Below are positions 1 through 9,268 of a stretch of 64,000 nucleotides of DNA, in pieces. The notes beneath the pieces are model-generated. The model searched no databases and was not told the DNA's origin. It saw nothing but the letters and a program-made list of their open reading frames with translations. The stretch covers positions 1 through 64,000 of the forward strand of contig CAIUAN010000058.1 in the NCBI GenBank assembly GCA_903897145.1. Direction: 5' to 3'. The DNA is from an uncultured Bacteroidia bacterium. GTDB taxonomy: Bacteria > Bacteroidota > Bacteroidia > Bacteroidales > Prolixibacteraceae. Numbering within the stretch: position 1 is the stretch's first letter; each line of letters opens with the position of its first letter. The position numbers were made by a program, and so were the translations under genes.

Positions 1-1506
1 TAATTTAATTCCTAAAGTGACCATTAATTCACTTCTGTTGCTTTGGTATTTAGCTGGATCGCTATTTGGATATACAAAGCCGTATTGTGTCTTTTGTCCA
101 AGACTATATGAGAAGTCTATAGAAATATTTTCTATCCGATAACCAATACCCGCATTGATCGTGTGGTAACTGAATTTATTGTTGGGCAAGATATCGGTTG
201 AATTTGTGACAAAGGGGTTGCCAAATAGTTCATATCCAGCGCGCAAATAGACTGCGTCTGCCGGTTTGTATTCACCCCCAATTCGCAAGTTTGAGACAGA
301 CTTATAACTTCCTTGGATCGCTGTATTTTCGGATGAAAATGCATAGCCGTCTCTTCCGCTCATGTACTCTATTTTATTGTAATTTACATTCTCATAATCA
401 AATGAAATCATCCCTTTTTTTTCAAATTGATAAGCAAGGCTTATGATGGTTCGAGTTGGCGTATTCATCTTGTAGCCATAATCTCCCACGGGAGATTGTG
501 CCTTATGACTACCGTTAGCGTCTACAGAAACATCAGTTAAATTAGAGGACATCACACTGCTAAAGTTTTCTTTAAAAGTGAAATAGGTTGGAGTATGAAT
601 GGCTAAACCAATGCGCAAGTAAGTCGTTGGCTTGAAAATGGCGCCAATCTTTAAATTGTAACCAAGCCCTCTGGTACTTGCCGAATTCGAGTAGTCAAAT
701 CGACCAAATGCTCCTCCCTCGGAATAGTTGGATATTTCATTGTAATAAAGGTCCTGCATACCCAATGTCGCTCCTAAGTATAGCTTGTGATTAATATTTC
801 CAGCTGCCGAAAATACATATTCATTTAAAAATCCTTCTTTGGTTACCGTTAGGTTTTGATTGACAAGTTCGTCTGAATATAATATAGATTGGTATTTATT
901 TCCTACTCCACTGAGATTCGGATTTGATACATCTATTAAGTAGTTTTCCCAGGCTAGTTTACTCTCCCAAGGAATGGATCCGTTGTCGTAGGGTTTATTC
1001 TCATCGAATAAACTGCTGCTCATTATGCCATTTGTATTATCTGCAAATTGATCCATACGTGAACTTGGTGATCCGTTTTTACTGACAGATATAGATTGAT
1101 TAAAATTAGCTAATTTGTTAAATCCAATCCCAAAGTTCATAGAGACTAATCCGTTATTTCCCTCCTGTAATGAATTTGTAAATACATAACCAAGGTTGGT
1201 AAAATTCATTGACGTATTTCTGGCTGCTGAACTTTGACCTTGATATTCAGAGCTTGTATTATTCATGCCCAAAACATTTAACGTAGTGGATAACTCAGGT
1301 CTTAGATAAATAGCCAATCCAGCCGGATTTATACTTAAAGTCGAAAAGTCACCGCCAATGGCTCCAACAGCATTCCCCATCGATTTAGACCTGGCTGTTG
1401 AGCCAAAATTTTGCTGTGAAAAGAGCAAGGCTTGCTCAATATATTGGCCAAATGATTGAGCCATAATGGCTACTGTTAACATAAGGGTAAGTAATATCCG
1501 TTTCAT
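1..1506 (-). CDS. OmpP1/FadL-type outer-membrane transporter (3' end cut by window)
   Basis: The minus-strand reading frame is open from ATG at 1506 down to base 1 with no stop, so the last codon(s) lie outside the window. The start encodes a signal peptide of about 20 residues ending SFGQ. Around residues 38-60 comes the FadL/OmpP1 amino-terminal signature, with a SMGNA-type stretch followed by INPAGLA. The rest is rich in alternating aromatic and polar beta-strand sequence and ends VTLGIKL, as expected for a barrel terminus. The visible part is 502 codons, close to full length for Bacteroidota members. The family moves hydrophobic molecules across the outer membrane; the substrate here is unknown. 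It lies 45 bp downstream of the lipoprotein gene on the same strand, so the two may share a transcript. The frame agrees at 3', middle and 5' positions, so no frameshift is apparent. Confidence 0.85.
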   Translation of the reverse strand, partial: MKRILLTLMLTVAIMAQSFGQYIEQALLFSQQNFGSTARSKSMGNAVGAIGGDFSTLSINPAGLAIYLRPELSTTLNVLGMNNTSSEYQGQSSAARNTSMNFTNLGYVFTNSLQEGNNGLVSMNFGIGFNKLANFNQSISVSKNGSPSSRMDQFADNTNGIMSSSLFDENKPYDNGSIPWESKLAWENYLIDVSNPNLSGVGNKYQSILYSDELVNQNLTVTKEGFLNEYVFSAAGNINHKLYLGATLGMQDLYYNEISNYSEGGAFGRFDYSNSASTRGLGYNLKIGAIFKPTTYLRIGLAIHTPTYFTFKENFSSVMSSNLTDVSVDANGSHKAQSPVGDYGYKMNTPTRTIISLAYQFEKKGMISFDYENVNYNKIEYMSGRDGYAFSSENTAIQGSYKSVSNLRIGGEYKPADAVYLRAGYELFGNPFVTNSTDILPNNKFSYHTINAGIGYRIENISIDFSYSLGQKTQYGFVYPNSDPAKYQSNRSELMVTLGIKL

Positions 1507-1551
1507 TTTAGTTTTTCGTTTTTTTGATTTTTGTTCGCATTTGACTATTTT

Positions 1552-2874
1552 TTAGTGTCTCCGGCCACCACCACTAGAGCTGCTTCTAACTGGAGCTGAA
1601 TAGGTAGCTGATTTAGCTGAAGAATAATTACTTCGTATTACGCTGCCGGCACTGCTTCCGCCACTTCGTGCACCTTGACTAGGCGCAGCCACTCGACTAG
1701 AGCCACGATTGTAGGTACTACCTGAGGCTGACCCTTGGGTGTTGTAGGAGTTATTTGACCCTATTGGTCTAGCATATTGACGAGATACACCACTATTATA
1801 ACTTCCTTGTACGTTTGATCTCGGTCTTGAATAAGTAGGTGTATATCGCGAAGAACTATTTGATGCTCCTTGTGTTCTTACATTTCCATTCGTTTGTCCT
1901 GCAGCTTGTTGTCTGCGCAAATTTGTAAGCGTTTGTCCACTTCTGCCAGAACCAGATTGCACAGCACCATTGAAAGTAGCACTTTTTGTTGCATTCGGAC
2001 TGACCGTGTAGCGCGTTCCAGCCTGCCTTGTAGAACCGGTTGAATTCGCGCCGTTAACTAGATTTGAATTGGTTCCAGACCCTCTAGATGAACCAACCAT
2101 TGATCTACTTATCCCATTTCTTCCCGAAAACCCTGCTCCTTGTGGATTACCACTTAATCCGCTTAGGCCCATGTTATTTGCTCCACCTCTGCCTGCGGCA
2201 TTTTGACGACCGTAATAGCGTTCCGGAAAATTGCCAGTTTGATAATTGTTATAGCCATAGCCATTGCCCCAGTACCTATTCGACATTCCCCAGCCACCAT
2301 AATAGGGACTATAATATCCACCATATCCACCGTAACCAAATCCACCGTAACCAAATCCACCATAACCAAATCCGCCATACCAGTTGTTGTAACCAAAGGC
2401 ACCATAAAGCGCTCCAAAACCTAATCCCCATCCAAATCCAAAGCCTGGAGAATAATAAGAATCCCAATATGGGTCATAGGCATATGGATTGTAAAAAGTA
2501 CGAATTCTGGTAGTATAATCTAAATCTTCAGGCTCTTCGTAACTATCTATGTAATTATTTGAGTCATCAATCTGATCGGTTAGTTGATTGTTAGCCTGTC
2601 CATCATTTAAGGTATATGCTTGGTTGTTCGATTGTTTGTCGGAGAAGTAATTGTCTACAATTTTCCCAGCATCCTCTTGGCGAATTCCAGATATCGTGCC
2701 AGCACGCTTAATTTCTTGGGGCCTATTTGGTGAGTCACTTGCAATCACAGGCGCATGATCACCCGGCGAAAAATAAGTATCGTCGACATAGGGTCCAGTC
2801 GTTATCATATTCCCAGTAGTGCATGCACTTGCAAGAAGTGCAATGAAAGATAGCAGTTTGAGATTTGTTTTCAT
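1552..2874 (-). CDS. Gly/Tyr-rich low-complexity lipoprotein, unknown function
   Basis: I prefer the ATG at 2874 to the upstream in-frame ATG at 2940. It gives a clean lipoprotein signal (MKTNLKLLSF... with lipobox LASAC, Cys18) and has an AGGAG-type ribosome-binding site just upstream. The mature protein, about 420 residues, has an acidic Asn/Gln-rich part, then a Tyr/Gly/Phe-rich block at about residues 130-215 containing tandem FGYGG units, then a Ser/Gly/Arg/Asn-rich tail without obvious fold. It probably sits in the envelope, anchored by lipid. No enzymatic motif is visible and I do not recognise a named family. It precedes the FadL-type gene on the same strand. Composition suggests a structural or surface-coating role, but that is inference only. 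Confidence 0.75.
   Translation of the reverse strand: MKTNLKLLSFIALLASACTTGNMITTGPYVDDTYFSPGDHAPVIASDSPNRPQEIKRAGTISGIRQEDAGKIVDNYFSDKQSNNQAYTLNDGQANNQLTDQIDDSNNYIDSYEEPEDLDYTTRIRTFYNPYAYDPYWDSYYSPGFGFGWGLGFGALYGAFGYNNWYGGFGYGGFGYGGFGYGGYGGYYSPYYGGWGMSNRYWGNGYGYNNYQTGNFPERYYGRQNAAGRGGANNMGLSGLSGNPQGAGFSGRNGISRSMVGSSRGSGTNSNLVNGANSTGSTRQAGTRYTVSPNATKSATFNGAVQSGSGRSGQTLTNLRRQQAAGQTNGNVRTQGASNSSSRYTPTYSRPRSNVQGSYNSGVSRQYARPIGSNNSYNTQGSASGSTYNRGSSRVAAPSQGARSGGSSAGSVIRSNYSSAKSATYSAPVRSSSSGGGRRH
2326..2370. repeat. three 15-bp direct repeats inside the lipoprotein gene
   Basis: Three adjacent copies of a 15-bp unit (tccaccgtaaccaaa; the third has one substitution) occupy 2326-2340, 2341-2355 and 2356-2370. 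A degenerate fourth unit follows. On the coding (minus) strand they encode the FGYGG pentapeptide repeats. Units are in frame, so slippage would change length by whole pentapeptides. Confidence 0.85.
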
Positions 2875-2973
2875 GATTTGTTCTCCTTTATATTTAATTA
2901 TACCAGAACTTTTCGTTATTTTGTGGGATAAAATTATCATTTAATAAGCAAATACTATACCAAAAAATAAGTA

Positions 2974-4449
2974 ATGGCAAAAGTTCTCACTTCTAAGGCA
3001 GAAAATTATTCACAATGGTACAATGATCTAGTCTCAAAAGCAGATTTAGCGGAAAATTCAGCTGTTCGCGGTTGCATGGTAATCAAACCTTATGGTTATG
3101 CAATATGGGAAAAAATGCAGGCTCAGCTTGATAAGATGTTTAAAGACACTGGTCACGTTAATGCTTATTTTCCTTTATTTATTCCGAAATCTTTTTTTTC
3201 TAAAGAGGCTGCCCATGTGGATGGATTTGCCAAAGAATGTGCTGTGGTGACTCATTATCGTTTAATGAATGACCCAGATGGCAAAGGTGTTGTTGTGGAC
3301 CCTGAAGCAAAATTAGAAGAAGAGCTGATTATTCGTCCAACTTCCGAAACTATAATCTGGAGTACCTATAAAAATTGGATCCAATCTTACCGCGATCTTC
3401 CGATCCTTTGCAATCAATGGGCGAATGTGGTACGATGGGAAATGCGTACCCGCATGTTTCTTCGTACCACTGAGTTTCTTTGGCAAGAGGGTCATACCGC
3501 GCATGAAACAGCTCAGGAGGCATTAGCAGAGACTACACAGATGATTAATGTCTATGCTAGTTTTGCTGAAGATTTTATGGCGATCCCTGTGATCAAGGGC
3601 GCAAAGTCAGCGAATGAGAGATTTGCTGGAGCTCTTGAGACCTATACCATTGAGGCTTTGATGCAAGATGGAAAAGCATTGCAGTCGGGTACATCGCATT
3701 TCTTAGGACAAAATTTTGCGAAAGCTTTTGATGTGCAATTTGCGAATCGTGATGGTAAATTAGATTATGTGTGGGCCTCTTCTTGGGGTGTTTCTACTCG
3801 ACTTATTGGAGCTTTAATTATGGCGCATTCCGATGATAATGGACTAGTGCTTCCTCCTAAATTAGCCCCTTATCAAGTGGTAATAATCCCAATCTATAAG
3901 AGCGATGAACAGCTTACTGAGATTTCAGTGAAAGCTGATGAGATCGTTGCAAAACTTAAAGCTCGTGGAATTAGCGTTAAATACGACAATCGTGATTCCC
4001 AAAGACCAGGTTGGAAATTTGCCGAATACGAACTCAAAGGCGTTCCTGTGCGTTTAGCAATTGGTCCACGTGATTTGGAAAACGGATCGGTCGAAGTTGC
4101 TCGTCGTGATACATTAGAAAAATCAATCGAGCAATTAGAGAAGATCGACCAGTTTGTGGCTGATTTATTAGATAAAATACAAGAAAACATATATAATAAG
4201 GCTTTTCAATTTAGAGAAGAGAACACCACTAAGGTAGATTCTTACGATCAATTTAAAGAACTCTTAGTCACTAAGGGTGGATTTTTTCTTGCACATTGGG
4301 ACGGTACGGTTGAGACTGAATTGAAAATCAAAGAGGAGACCAAAGCGACAATACGCTGTATACCTTTTGATGGGATCAAAGAAGAGGGTAATTGCATGGT
4401 TACTGGAAAACCTTCTTCACAACGCGTTATTTTTGCCTTAGCTTACTAA
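2974..4449 (+). CDS. proS: prolyl-tRNA synthetase, archaeal/eukaryal-like (type 3)
   Basis: This cytoplasmic class II aminoacyl-tRNA synthetase charges tRNA-Pro with proline. At 491 residues it matches the short ProS form without the bacterial editing insertion. The class II core is visible: RPTSETII at about residue 121, then the motif-2 region with WRWEMR-like sequence and [16 protein letters not shown], then motif 3 around [20 protein letters not shown]. The anticodon-binding domain follows from about residue 290, then the carboxy-terminal domain ending in the conserved Tyr (FALAY). It starts a plus-strand run with pepT 60 bp downstream and is divergent from the lipoprotein gene. The identification is secure. 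Confidence 0.97.
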   Translation: MAKVLTSKAENYSQWYNDLVSKADLAENSAVRGCMVIKPYGYAIWEKMQAQLDKMFKDTGHVNAYFPLFIPKSFFSKEAAHVDGFAKECAVVTHYRLMNDPDGKGVVVDPEAKLEEELIIRPTSETIIWSTYKNWIQSYRDLPILCNQWANVVRWEMRTRMFLRTTEFLWQEGHTAHETAQEALAETTQMINVYASFAEDFMAIPVIKGAKSANERFAGALETYTIEALMQDGKALQSGTSHFLGQNFAKAFDVQFANRDGKLDYVWASSWGVSTRLIGALIMAHSDDNGLVLPPKLAPYQVVIIPIYKSDEQLTEISVKADEIVAKLKARGISVKYDNRDSQRPGWKFAEYELKGVPVRLAIGPRDLENGSVEVARRDTLEKSIEQLEKIDQFVADLLDKIQENIYNKAFQFREENTTKVDSYDQFKELLVTKGGFFLAHWDGTVETELKIKEETKATIRCIPFDGIKEEGNCMVTGKPSSQRVIFALAY

Positions 4450-4509
4450 ACTGATCGATTTTGCTCAGGAGTCGTATGTCATACTTTATATTTTTAGACG
4501 TTATTTACT

Positions 4510-5745
4510 ATGGAAAATAATGTTGTAGAGCGCTTTATGCGCTATGTTAGATTCAATACTTGCTCCGATTCGGTTAGTGGAAAAACACCTAGCACCGACT
4601 CTCAACGAGAGTTTGCTTTAATTCTTGCCGATGAATTAAAAGCCATTGGGTTAGTCGATGTGGTAGTCGATATGTGGAGTTATGTCTATGCTACTTTGCC
4701 GTCTAATGTATCTCATGATACCCCAATAGTTGGATTTGTGTCGCACATGGACACCAGTCCTGATTTTACAGCTAAAAATGTTTCTCCTCAGTTCGTGCCA
4801 GATTACAATGGTGGTGAAATTGTTCTTAACAAGGAATCAAATATTATTCTTTCTCCTGAGGTTTTTCCTGAATTAAAAAAATATATTGGTCAACGGCTGA
4901 TTGTAACCAATGGTCAAACTCTTTTGGGTGCTGATGATAAAGCTGGAATAGCAGAGATTATTACTGCCATGGAATATTTAATTAATCACCCTGAGATAAA
5001 ACACGGTCAAGTTAAAATAGCCTTTACCCCCGATGAGGAGATTGGGGAGGGAGCCGATCATTTTAATGTAGCTGATTTTGGAGCTCATTTTGCCTATACC
5101 ATCGATGGAGGAGAAATAGGAGAACTGGAGTATGAGAATTTCAATGCTTCGGGGGTGAAAATTGTTGTTCATGGATCGAGTGTTCATCCTGGATATGCGA
5201 AAGGCAAAATGAAAAATTCGGTGACCATTGGGAATAAACTACTTTCAATGGTACCTAACTTTGAGGTTCCAGAACATACCGATGGCTATCAAGGTTTTTA
5301 CCATGTCACTCAAATAAATGGTTCTGTTGAACAAACTATCATAGAATATATAATCCGAGACTTTACGCTTTCTGGGCTGAATGATCGTAAAAATCTTTTG
5401 ATGTCAGTTGTCAATATGATTAATGCTGAATTTGGTGAAAATACAGCTGAAATTGCTATCAAGGATCAGTATTTTAATATGCGTGAGAAAATTGAACCAG
5501 TAAAATACATCGTTGATCTAGCCGAACAAGCTATGCTGGAGGCTGGTGTAGTGCCTAAGATTGTACCTATCAGAGGTGGAACCGATGGTTCTCGATTATC
5601 CTATATGGGCCTTCCTTGTCCAAATATCTTTGCTGGTGGTCATAATTTTCATGGCAAATATGAATACATCCCGACACCTTCCATGGCAAAAGCATGCGAA
5701 GTAATTGTTCGCATCGTTGAAAAAGTAGGTTTATTGAGCAACTAA
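4510..5745 (+). CDS. pepT: peptidase T (tripeptide aminopeptidase)
   Basis: This M20-family zinc exopeptidase removes the amino-terminal residue from tripeptides in the cytoplasm. Its 411 residues match the usual PepT length. The di-zinc site is visible: SHMDTSP (His79, Asp81), GADDKAG (Asp142), PDEEIGEG (Glu176/Glu177), TIDGGE (Asp199) and GGHNFHGKYE (His378/His381). The dimerisation or lid domain lies between about residues 205 and 320. It is placed 60 bp after proS, consistent with co-transcription, though the two functions are not linked. The identification is strong from motif order and spacing. Confidence 0.96.
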   Translation: MENNVVERFMRYVRFNTCSDSVSGKTPSTDSQREFALILADELKAIGLVDVVVDMWSYVYATLPSNVSHDTPIVGFVSHMDTSPDFTAKNVSPQFVPDYNGGEIVLNKESNIILSPEVFPELKKYIGQRLIVTNGQTLLGADDKAGIAEIITAMEYLINHPEIKHGQVKIAFTPDEEIGEGADHFNVADFGAHFAYTIDGGEIGELEYENFNASGVKIVVHGSSVHPGYAKGKMKNSVTIGNKLLSMVPNFEVPEHTDGYQGFYHVTQINGSVEQTIIEYIIRDFTLSGLNDRKNLLMSVVNMINAEFGENTAEIAIKDQYFNMREKIEPVKYIVDLAEQAMLEAGVVPKIVPIRGGTDGSRLSYMGLPCPNIFAGGHNFHGKYEYIPTPSMAKACEVIVRIVEKVGLLSN

Positions 5746-5782
5746 ACATTTTTAGAGTTATCTTTAATCTTCAGGGGTGAAA

Positions 5783-5816
5783 ACCTTTAATAAAGGTCTG
5801 ACTTTAGAATTTTTTT
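5783..5816 (+). terminator. possible weak terminator after pepT
   Basis: A 6-bp stem (ACCTTT / AAAGGT, loop AAT, 5783-5797) is followed after about 12 bases by seven T residues. The gap between stem and T-run is longer than in a typical intrinsic terminator, so the call is tentative. Confidence 0.3.
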
Positions 5817-5822
5817 GTGCAA

Positions 5823-5852
5823 TTTGATTTTTCATCTTTTCTCATACCTTTA
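5823..5852 (+). promoter_or_regulatory. candidate Bacteroidota-type promoter for tilS
   Basis: TTTG at 5823-5826 and TACCTTTA at 5845-5852 are 18 bases apart. This resembles the Bacteroidota -33 TTTG / -7 TAnnTTTG pattern, with A in place of the last G. It ends 17 bases before the tilS ATG, so the leader would be very short. Confidence 0.5.
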
Positions 5853-5869
5853 GCTCAAATTAAACAGAT

Positions 5870-7195
5870 ATGATACAGCAACTTATCCATTTTATCACTG
5901 AGAATAAGATCTTCGACAAGCGTCATAAGATCTTAGTTGGTGTAAGCGGTGGGATAGATTCTGTGGTGTTGCTTGACCTTCTTGATAAAGGTGGATATTC
6001 AATGGCTATTGCACATTGTAATTTTCAGTTAAGAGGTGCCGAATCAGATAAGGATGAGAGACTTGTACAGACACTAGCACTGAAATACGACGTTCCAATT
6101 TATAAAATTGCTTTTGATACCCTTGGTGTCGCTAGTGAACGGAAGATCTCTATTGAAATGGCGGCTCGCGATTTGCGTTATGAATGGTTTGAGAAGATTC
6201 GGACTGAAAATAATTTTGATTTCATTGCTGTTGCACATCATCGGGATGATCAACTTGAAACATTTTTTCTAAACCTGGCTAGAGGTACCGGCTTAGCAGG
6301 TCTGACAGGAATGAAACCAGTAAATGGTAAAGTCGTCCGGCCCTTGCTTTTTGCCTCCCGTATCGAGATTGAAAAATATCGTCATGAACTATTCCTTGAA
6401 TTTAGAATGGATGCTTCCAACCAGAATCTAGAGTTTCAGCGAAATAAAATACGCCATTCTTTGATGCCTATCATGGATTCATTGAATCCAAATTTCAGGG
6501 AGGGACTCATTCGAACGATGGATCATCTTGATAAAACCTCTATTATTTATAACCAGACCATATCTGAGCATTGGAATCGTGTTGTGACCACAAAAGATCA
6601 AACACACTATATCTCTATTTCAGCCTTGCAAAATCTTGAGCCTTTAGAGGCCTATCTTTTTGAATTCCTCAAACCATTTGGTTTCAAAGGGTCTAGTATT
6701 TCAGATATCATTCAATCCTTAACTGGTTTGTCAGGTAAACAATTTTGTTCTGCGACTCATCGGTTATTGCATGATCGTGAGAATTTAGTTCTTTCAGTAC
6801 TTGTGGAAGAAGAGGAGATACATTATTACTTAGATGAAGAGCAAAATGAATTAAACGTCCCTGTTCATTTGCTGATTACTAAAGATTTGCCAACTGAATC
6901 AATACCCTTCTCTGATTCAAAATTCGAAGCATCTATTGATCAAGATAAAATTCAGTTTCCACTATTGATTCGGAAATGGCAACAAGGCGATACCTTTAGA
7001 CCGCTTGGTATGAGTGGCATCAAAAAGCTGAGCGATTATTTTATTGACTCCAAACTCAGCCTTCTTGAAAAAGAAAATGTTTGGATTCTTGCCAATGGCG
7101 AACAAATTATTTGGATAATTGGTCATCGCCTAGATGATCGATATAAAATAACTTACCAGACGAAAAGGATTCTTCATATTAAAGCTCTTAACTAA
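5870..7195 (+). CDS. tilS: tRNA(Ile)-lysidine synthase
   Basis: TilS attaches lysine to C34 of the CAU-anticodon tRNA-Ile, so that it reads AUA codons; the gene is essential in most bacteria. The N-type ATP pyrophosphatase P-loop SGGIDS sits at residues 26-31. It is followed by the family's AHCNFQLRG-like segment, a VAHHRDDQLETFFLNLARGTG block and the RPLL motif. The carboxy-terminal TilS domain is recognisable by RKWQQGDTFRPLGM and KKLSDYFID from about residue 366. At 441 residues it is a normal full-length enzyme with both domains. It follows pepT after 124 bp that contain a possible promoter. Confidence 0.95.
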   Translation: MIQQLIHFITENKIFDKRHKILVGVSGGIDSVVLLDLLDKGGYSMAIAHCNFQLRGAESDKDERLVQTLALKYDVPIYKIAFDTLGVASERKISIEMAARDLRYEWFEKIRTENNFDFIAVAHHRDDQLETFFLNLARGTGLAGLTGMKPVNGKVVRPLLFASRIEIEKYRHELFLEFRMDASNQNLEFQRNKIRHSLMPIMDSLNPNFREGLIRTMDHLDKTSIIYNQTISEHWNRVVTTKDQTHYISISALQNLEPLEAYLFEFLKPFGFKGSSISDIIQSLTGLSGKQFCSATHRLLHDRENLVLSVLVEEEEIHYYLDEEQNELNVPVHLLITKDLPTESIPFSDSKFEASIDQDKIQFPLLIRKWQQGDTFRPLGMSGIKKLSDYFIDSKLSLLEKENVWILANGEQIIWIIGHRLDDRYKITYQTKRILHIKALN

Positions 7196-7218
7196 TAAGT
7201 CGCTTTAACATATTGATT

Positions 7219-7410
7219 TTACTTTTTTTTGATCAGCTCTCCAGCAAGAAATCCCATTGCTGTTCCATAACTTCCCATGGTATACCAGTGCGATGTTATC
7301 GGACAGGTTCCTGAGCTGCACCCTACAAAATGCCAATATCCAATCCCTGCAATCCCTCCAATTAATGTAAATATGACCTGTGTGCGATACTTAATTAGAA
7401 AATTTCTCAT
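7219..7410 (-). CDS. small membrane protein, DUF6132-like
   Basis: This 63-residue protein has a hydrophobic segment at about residues 12-29, a Cys-containing GCSSGTCPI motif in the middle, a second hydrophobic segment and a Lys-rich end. The CxxGxCPIT arrangement between two membrane segments is, as I recall, the hallmark of the DUF6132 family of Bacteroidota; its function is not known. The two cysteines could be redox-active or bind metal, which is inference. It converges with tilS (23 bp between stops) and lies 40 bp downstream of the DUF493 gene on the same strand. Confidence 0.7.
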   Translation of the reverse strand: MRNFLIKYRTQVIFTLIGGIAGIGYWHFVGCSSGTCPITSHWYTMGSYGTAMGFLAGELIKKK

Positions 7411-7450
7411 GGTTTTTTGTCTAAATATATGTTTGACTAATTCCCTTAAT

Positions 7451-7720
7451 TTATAAAGAAATCAACCCTTTTATCTGGCTCGCTTTTTCGTAGATGGCAA
7501 CAATAGATTCAGGGTTTGGCATCCATTGCTTGCATGAGATTCCAATAAATTTAATGTCTTTTGACGTCTTATAGGTTATGGTTGATGGATCTTCAAAAAA
7601 ACCCTTTACCTGATCTAGTTGTTCCTGCTTATTTTGAATGATAAATTTAAAATAATAGAGCATAGGCCATTGCTGCTGATCTGCAAGTAGCTTTTTGAAT
7701 TTATCGATATTGTCTGTCAT
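7451..7720 (-). CDS. DUF493 (YbeD-like) small regulatory-type protein
   Basis: This is an 89-residue cytoplasmic protein with the alternating strands and helices of the DUF493/YbeD ferredoxin-like fold (FKFIIQNKQEQLDQVKGFF, then ITYKTSKDIKFIGIS). E. coli YbeD is encoded between dacA and lipB and has been suggested to have a regulatory role; no lipoate genes are visible here. No catalytic motif is seen. It sits between the gliding-type protein and the DUF6132 gene on the minus strand. The family call rests on overall pattern rather than a sharp motif. Confidence 0.65.
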   Translation of the reverse strand: MTDNIDKFKKLLADQQQWPMLYYFKFIIQNKQEQLDQVKGFFEDPSTITYKTSKDIKFIGISCKQWMPNPESIVAIYEKASQIKGLISL

Positions 7721-7772
7721 GTGAATTCTACAATAGCTTGTTGATATGCATTTTGTTTCTAAAAAGTATATG

Positions 7773-9074
7773 CTACCATATGAGTTCTATAAATCCCTTC
7801 TTTCGTCTTCGTTTGCCATCTCTGCCTTGACCGTCTGCCACATAGAAATATACACCAGGAGAGGCTAATACGTTATTTATTTTACCATCCCAGGTTGCCA
7901 TTTCGGTATCTGCAGGAACATAACCAGATTTCCGGAAATGATGCACAATTCGCCCCCATCTATTAAAGATTTGAAAGTCAAGAGACTGTAACGATCTGGT
8001 GCGAATCATTAGGATGTCGTTCACGCCATCGCCATTTGGTGTAAAGGCCGGCGCAACTTTTACTAATGAGCTATCAATTACAATGTAGTCTTTCAAATAC
8101 ATAGTATCTCTGCAGGTAAAGCCTGGTGATTGTTTAGCAGCTATCAGCTTAACCATATAGCTGCCAGTATGTTCATAAGTATAAGACGGGTCCTTTAGAT
8201 AAATTTCCTCCATTATAGAGTCAATTTTTGCTCCTTTGGGTTGGTTGGATAAGCTAGATTTTTCTTTAAACAGAAACCACTCAAATTTCTCTACATCACC
8301 ATTGATTGACTCATTGATAAATTGCACGGGCAATGGCGCCTCAGGTAGTGAGTATTGCGCAACTGCAGGTTGATTCGTCTTCCATGAGAATTTAGCCTTT
8401 GGCACAATCGACTGATAAGTCACAGGGCTAATTACCATGCATCCTGCTCGGTCTGTAACCTGTAATTGATAAATTGTATTTATTGGTGGTGGGCCTAAAA
8501 CGGTTGGATTAAGAGCATTTGAAACCAAAGTACTACCCGTTTGCCATACGTATTTATAACTTGGGTCAATTAAAATGACTTGATTTGTTGTTAAATCAGC
8601 AAAGGCATAACTAGGCCCATTTACAACACCTAAAAGTTTAAAAGATTGACAGTTGGAGTCCGTAATCGTAGAGGTTACTGTCATCCAAGTATTAATGATC
8701 CAAGCTCTAAGAACGTAATTAATTCCATTCTCTGTAAAGCTTACTCGATAACAGCCATCGGATAGGTTATTTAAAGTTGAGCTCGTCCCTGTCTCGTTAA
8801 AATAGAATGTAAATGCACCAGTACCTTGCGTATACTTCTCCCACTTAAACGTTACCGATTGTCCCAATGATGTAGCTTTTAAAGTGCCATCTTGATGATT
8901 CGCAATTCCACAGAAATAATAGATATAGTCTTTTCCTGAAAAAGTAGGGTAGGGTGCTGACTCAGAAAATGAAGCCGTTGAAGATTTTAAGGCTTGACCA
9001 AAAGAATCGCTGATACCTAGTAAATTTAGGCATAAGCTGATTAGAAGAGTCCATACTAAGCTAGAGAGCTTCAT
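7773..9074 (-). CDS. secreted protein with PKD-like region and gliding-motility (CHU_C, T9SS type B) C-terminal domain
   Basis: The protein has 433 residues and begins with a signal peptide (LLISLCLNLLGISDSFG). The middle contains Ig/PKD-like beta sequence (about residues 225-330, with a YEHTGSYMVKLIA-type PKD strand). The last 90 residues carry the gliding-motility-associated C-terminal domain: FTPNGDGVNDI at about 342, then FQIFNRWGRIV, WDGK and GVYFYVADG. That domain directs export through the type IX secretion system, so the protein is probably surface-attached or secreted. No enzymatic domain is visible; adhesion is plausible but unproven. The gene stands alone on the minus strand, divergent from the helicase gene. 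Confidence 0.85.
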   Translation of the reverse strand: MKLSSLVWTLLISLCLNLLGISDSFGQALKSSTASFSESAPYPTFSGKDYIYYFCGIANHQDGTLKATSLGQSVTFKWEKYTQGTGAFTFYFNETGTSSTLNNLSDGCYRVSFTENGINYVLRAWIINTWMTVTSTITDSNCQSFKLLGVVNGPSYAFADLTTNQVILIDPSYKYVWQTGSTLVSNALNPTVLGPPPINTIYQLQVTDRAGCMVISPVTYQSIVPKAKFSWKTNQPAVAQYSLPEAPLPVQFINESINGDVEKFEWFLFKEKSSLSNQPKGAKIDSIMEEIYLKDPSYTYEHTGSYMVKLIAAKQSPGFTCRDTMYLKDYIVIDSSLVKVAPAFTPNGDGVNDILMIRTRSLQSLDFQIFNRWGRIVHHFRKSGYVPADTEMATWDGKINNVLASPGVYFYVADGQGRDGKRRRKKGFIELIW

Positions 9075-9268
9075 TTAAAATAGTTTACGATTATCGAGTA
9101 CAATATTACGAAATTTTTCCGATCTGATTGTGAGTCATTCATCATTCCGTACTTCAATTTAACCTAAAATTAGGTGAATAAAATGAAATGGGAATATTTG
9201 ATTAAATTTGCCAAACAAATGGAATAAAAACGATATTTTCAAATACGAAGTAATTTAAATTCAGCACT

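Noticed and set aside
1-1506. Possible frameshifted or broken gene, because no complete frame was bounded here
   Set aside because: The minus-strand frame is open throughout and agrees at several sampled points; it merely runs off the window start.
2088-2513. Plus-strand open frames inside the Gly/Tyr-rich lipoprotein gene (also 2203-2424)
   Set aside because: They are mirror frames of repetitive codons, with low-complexity translations and no start signals; the minus-strand lipoprotein explains the region.
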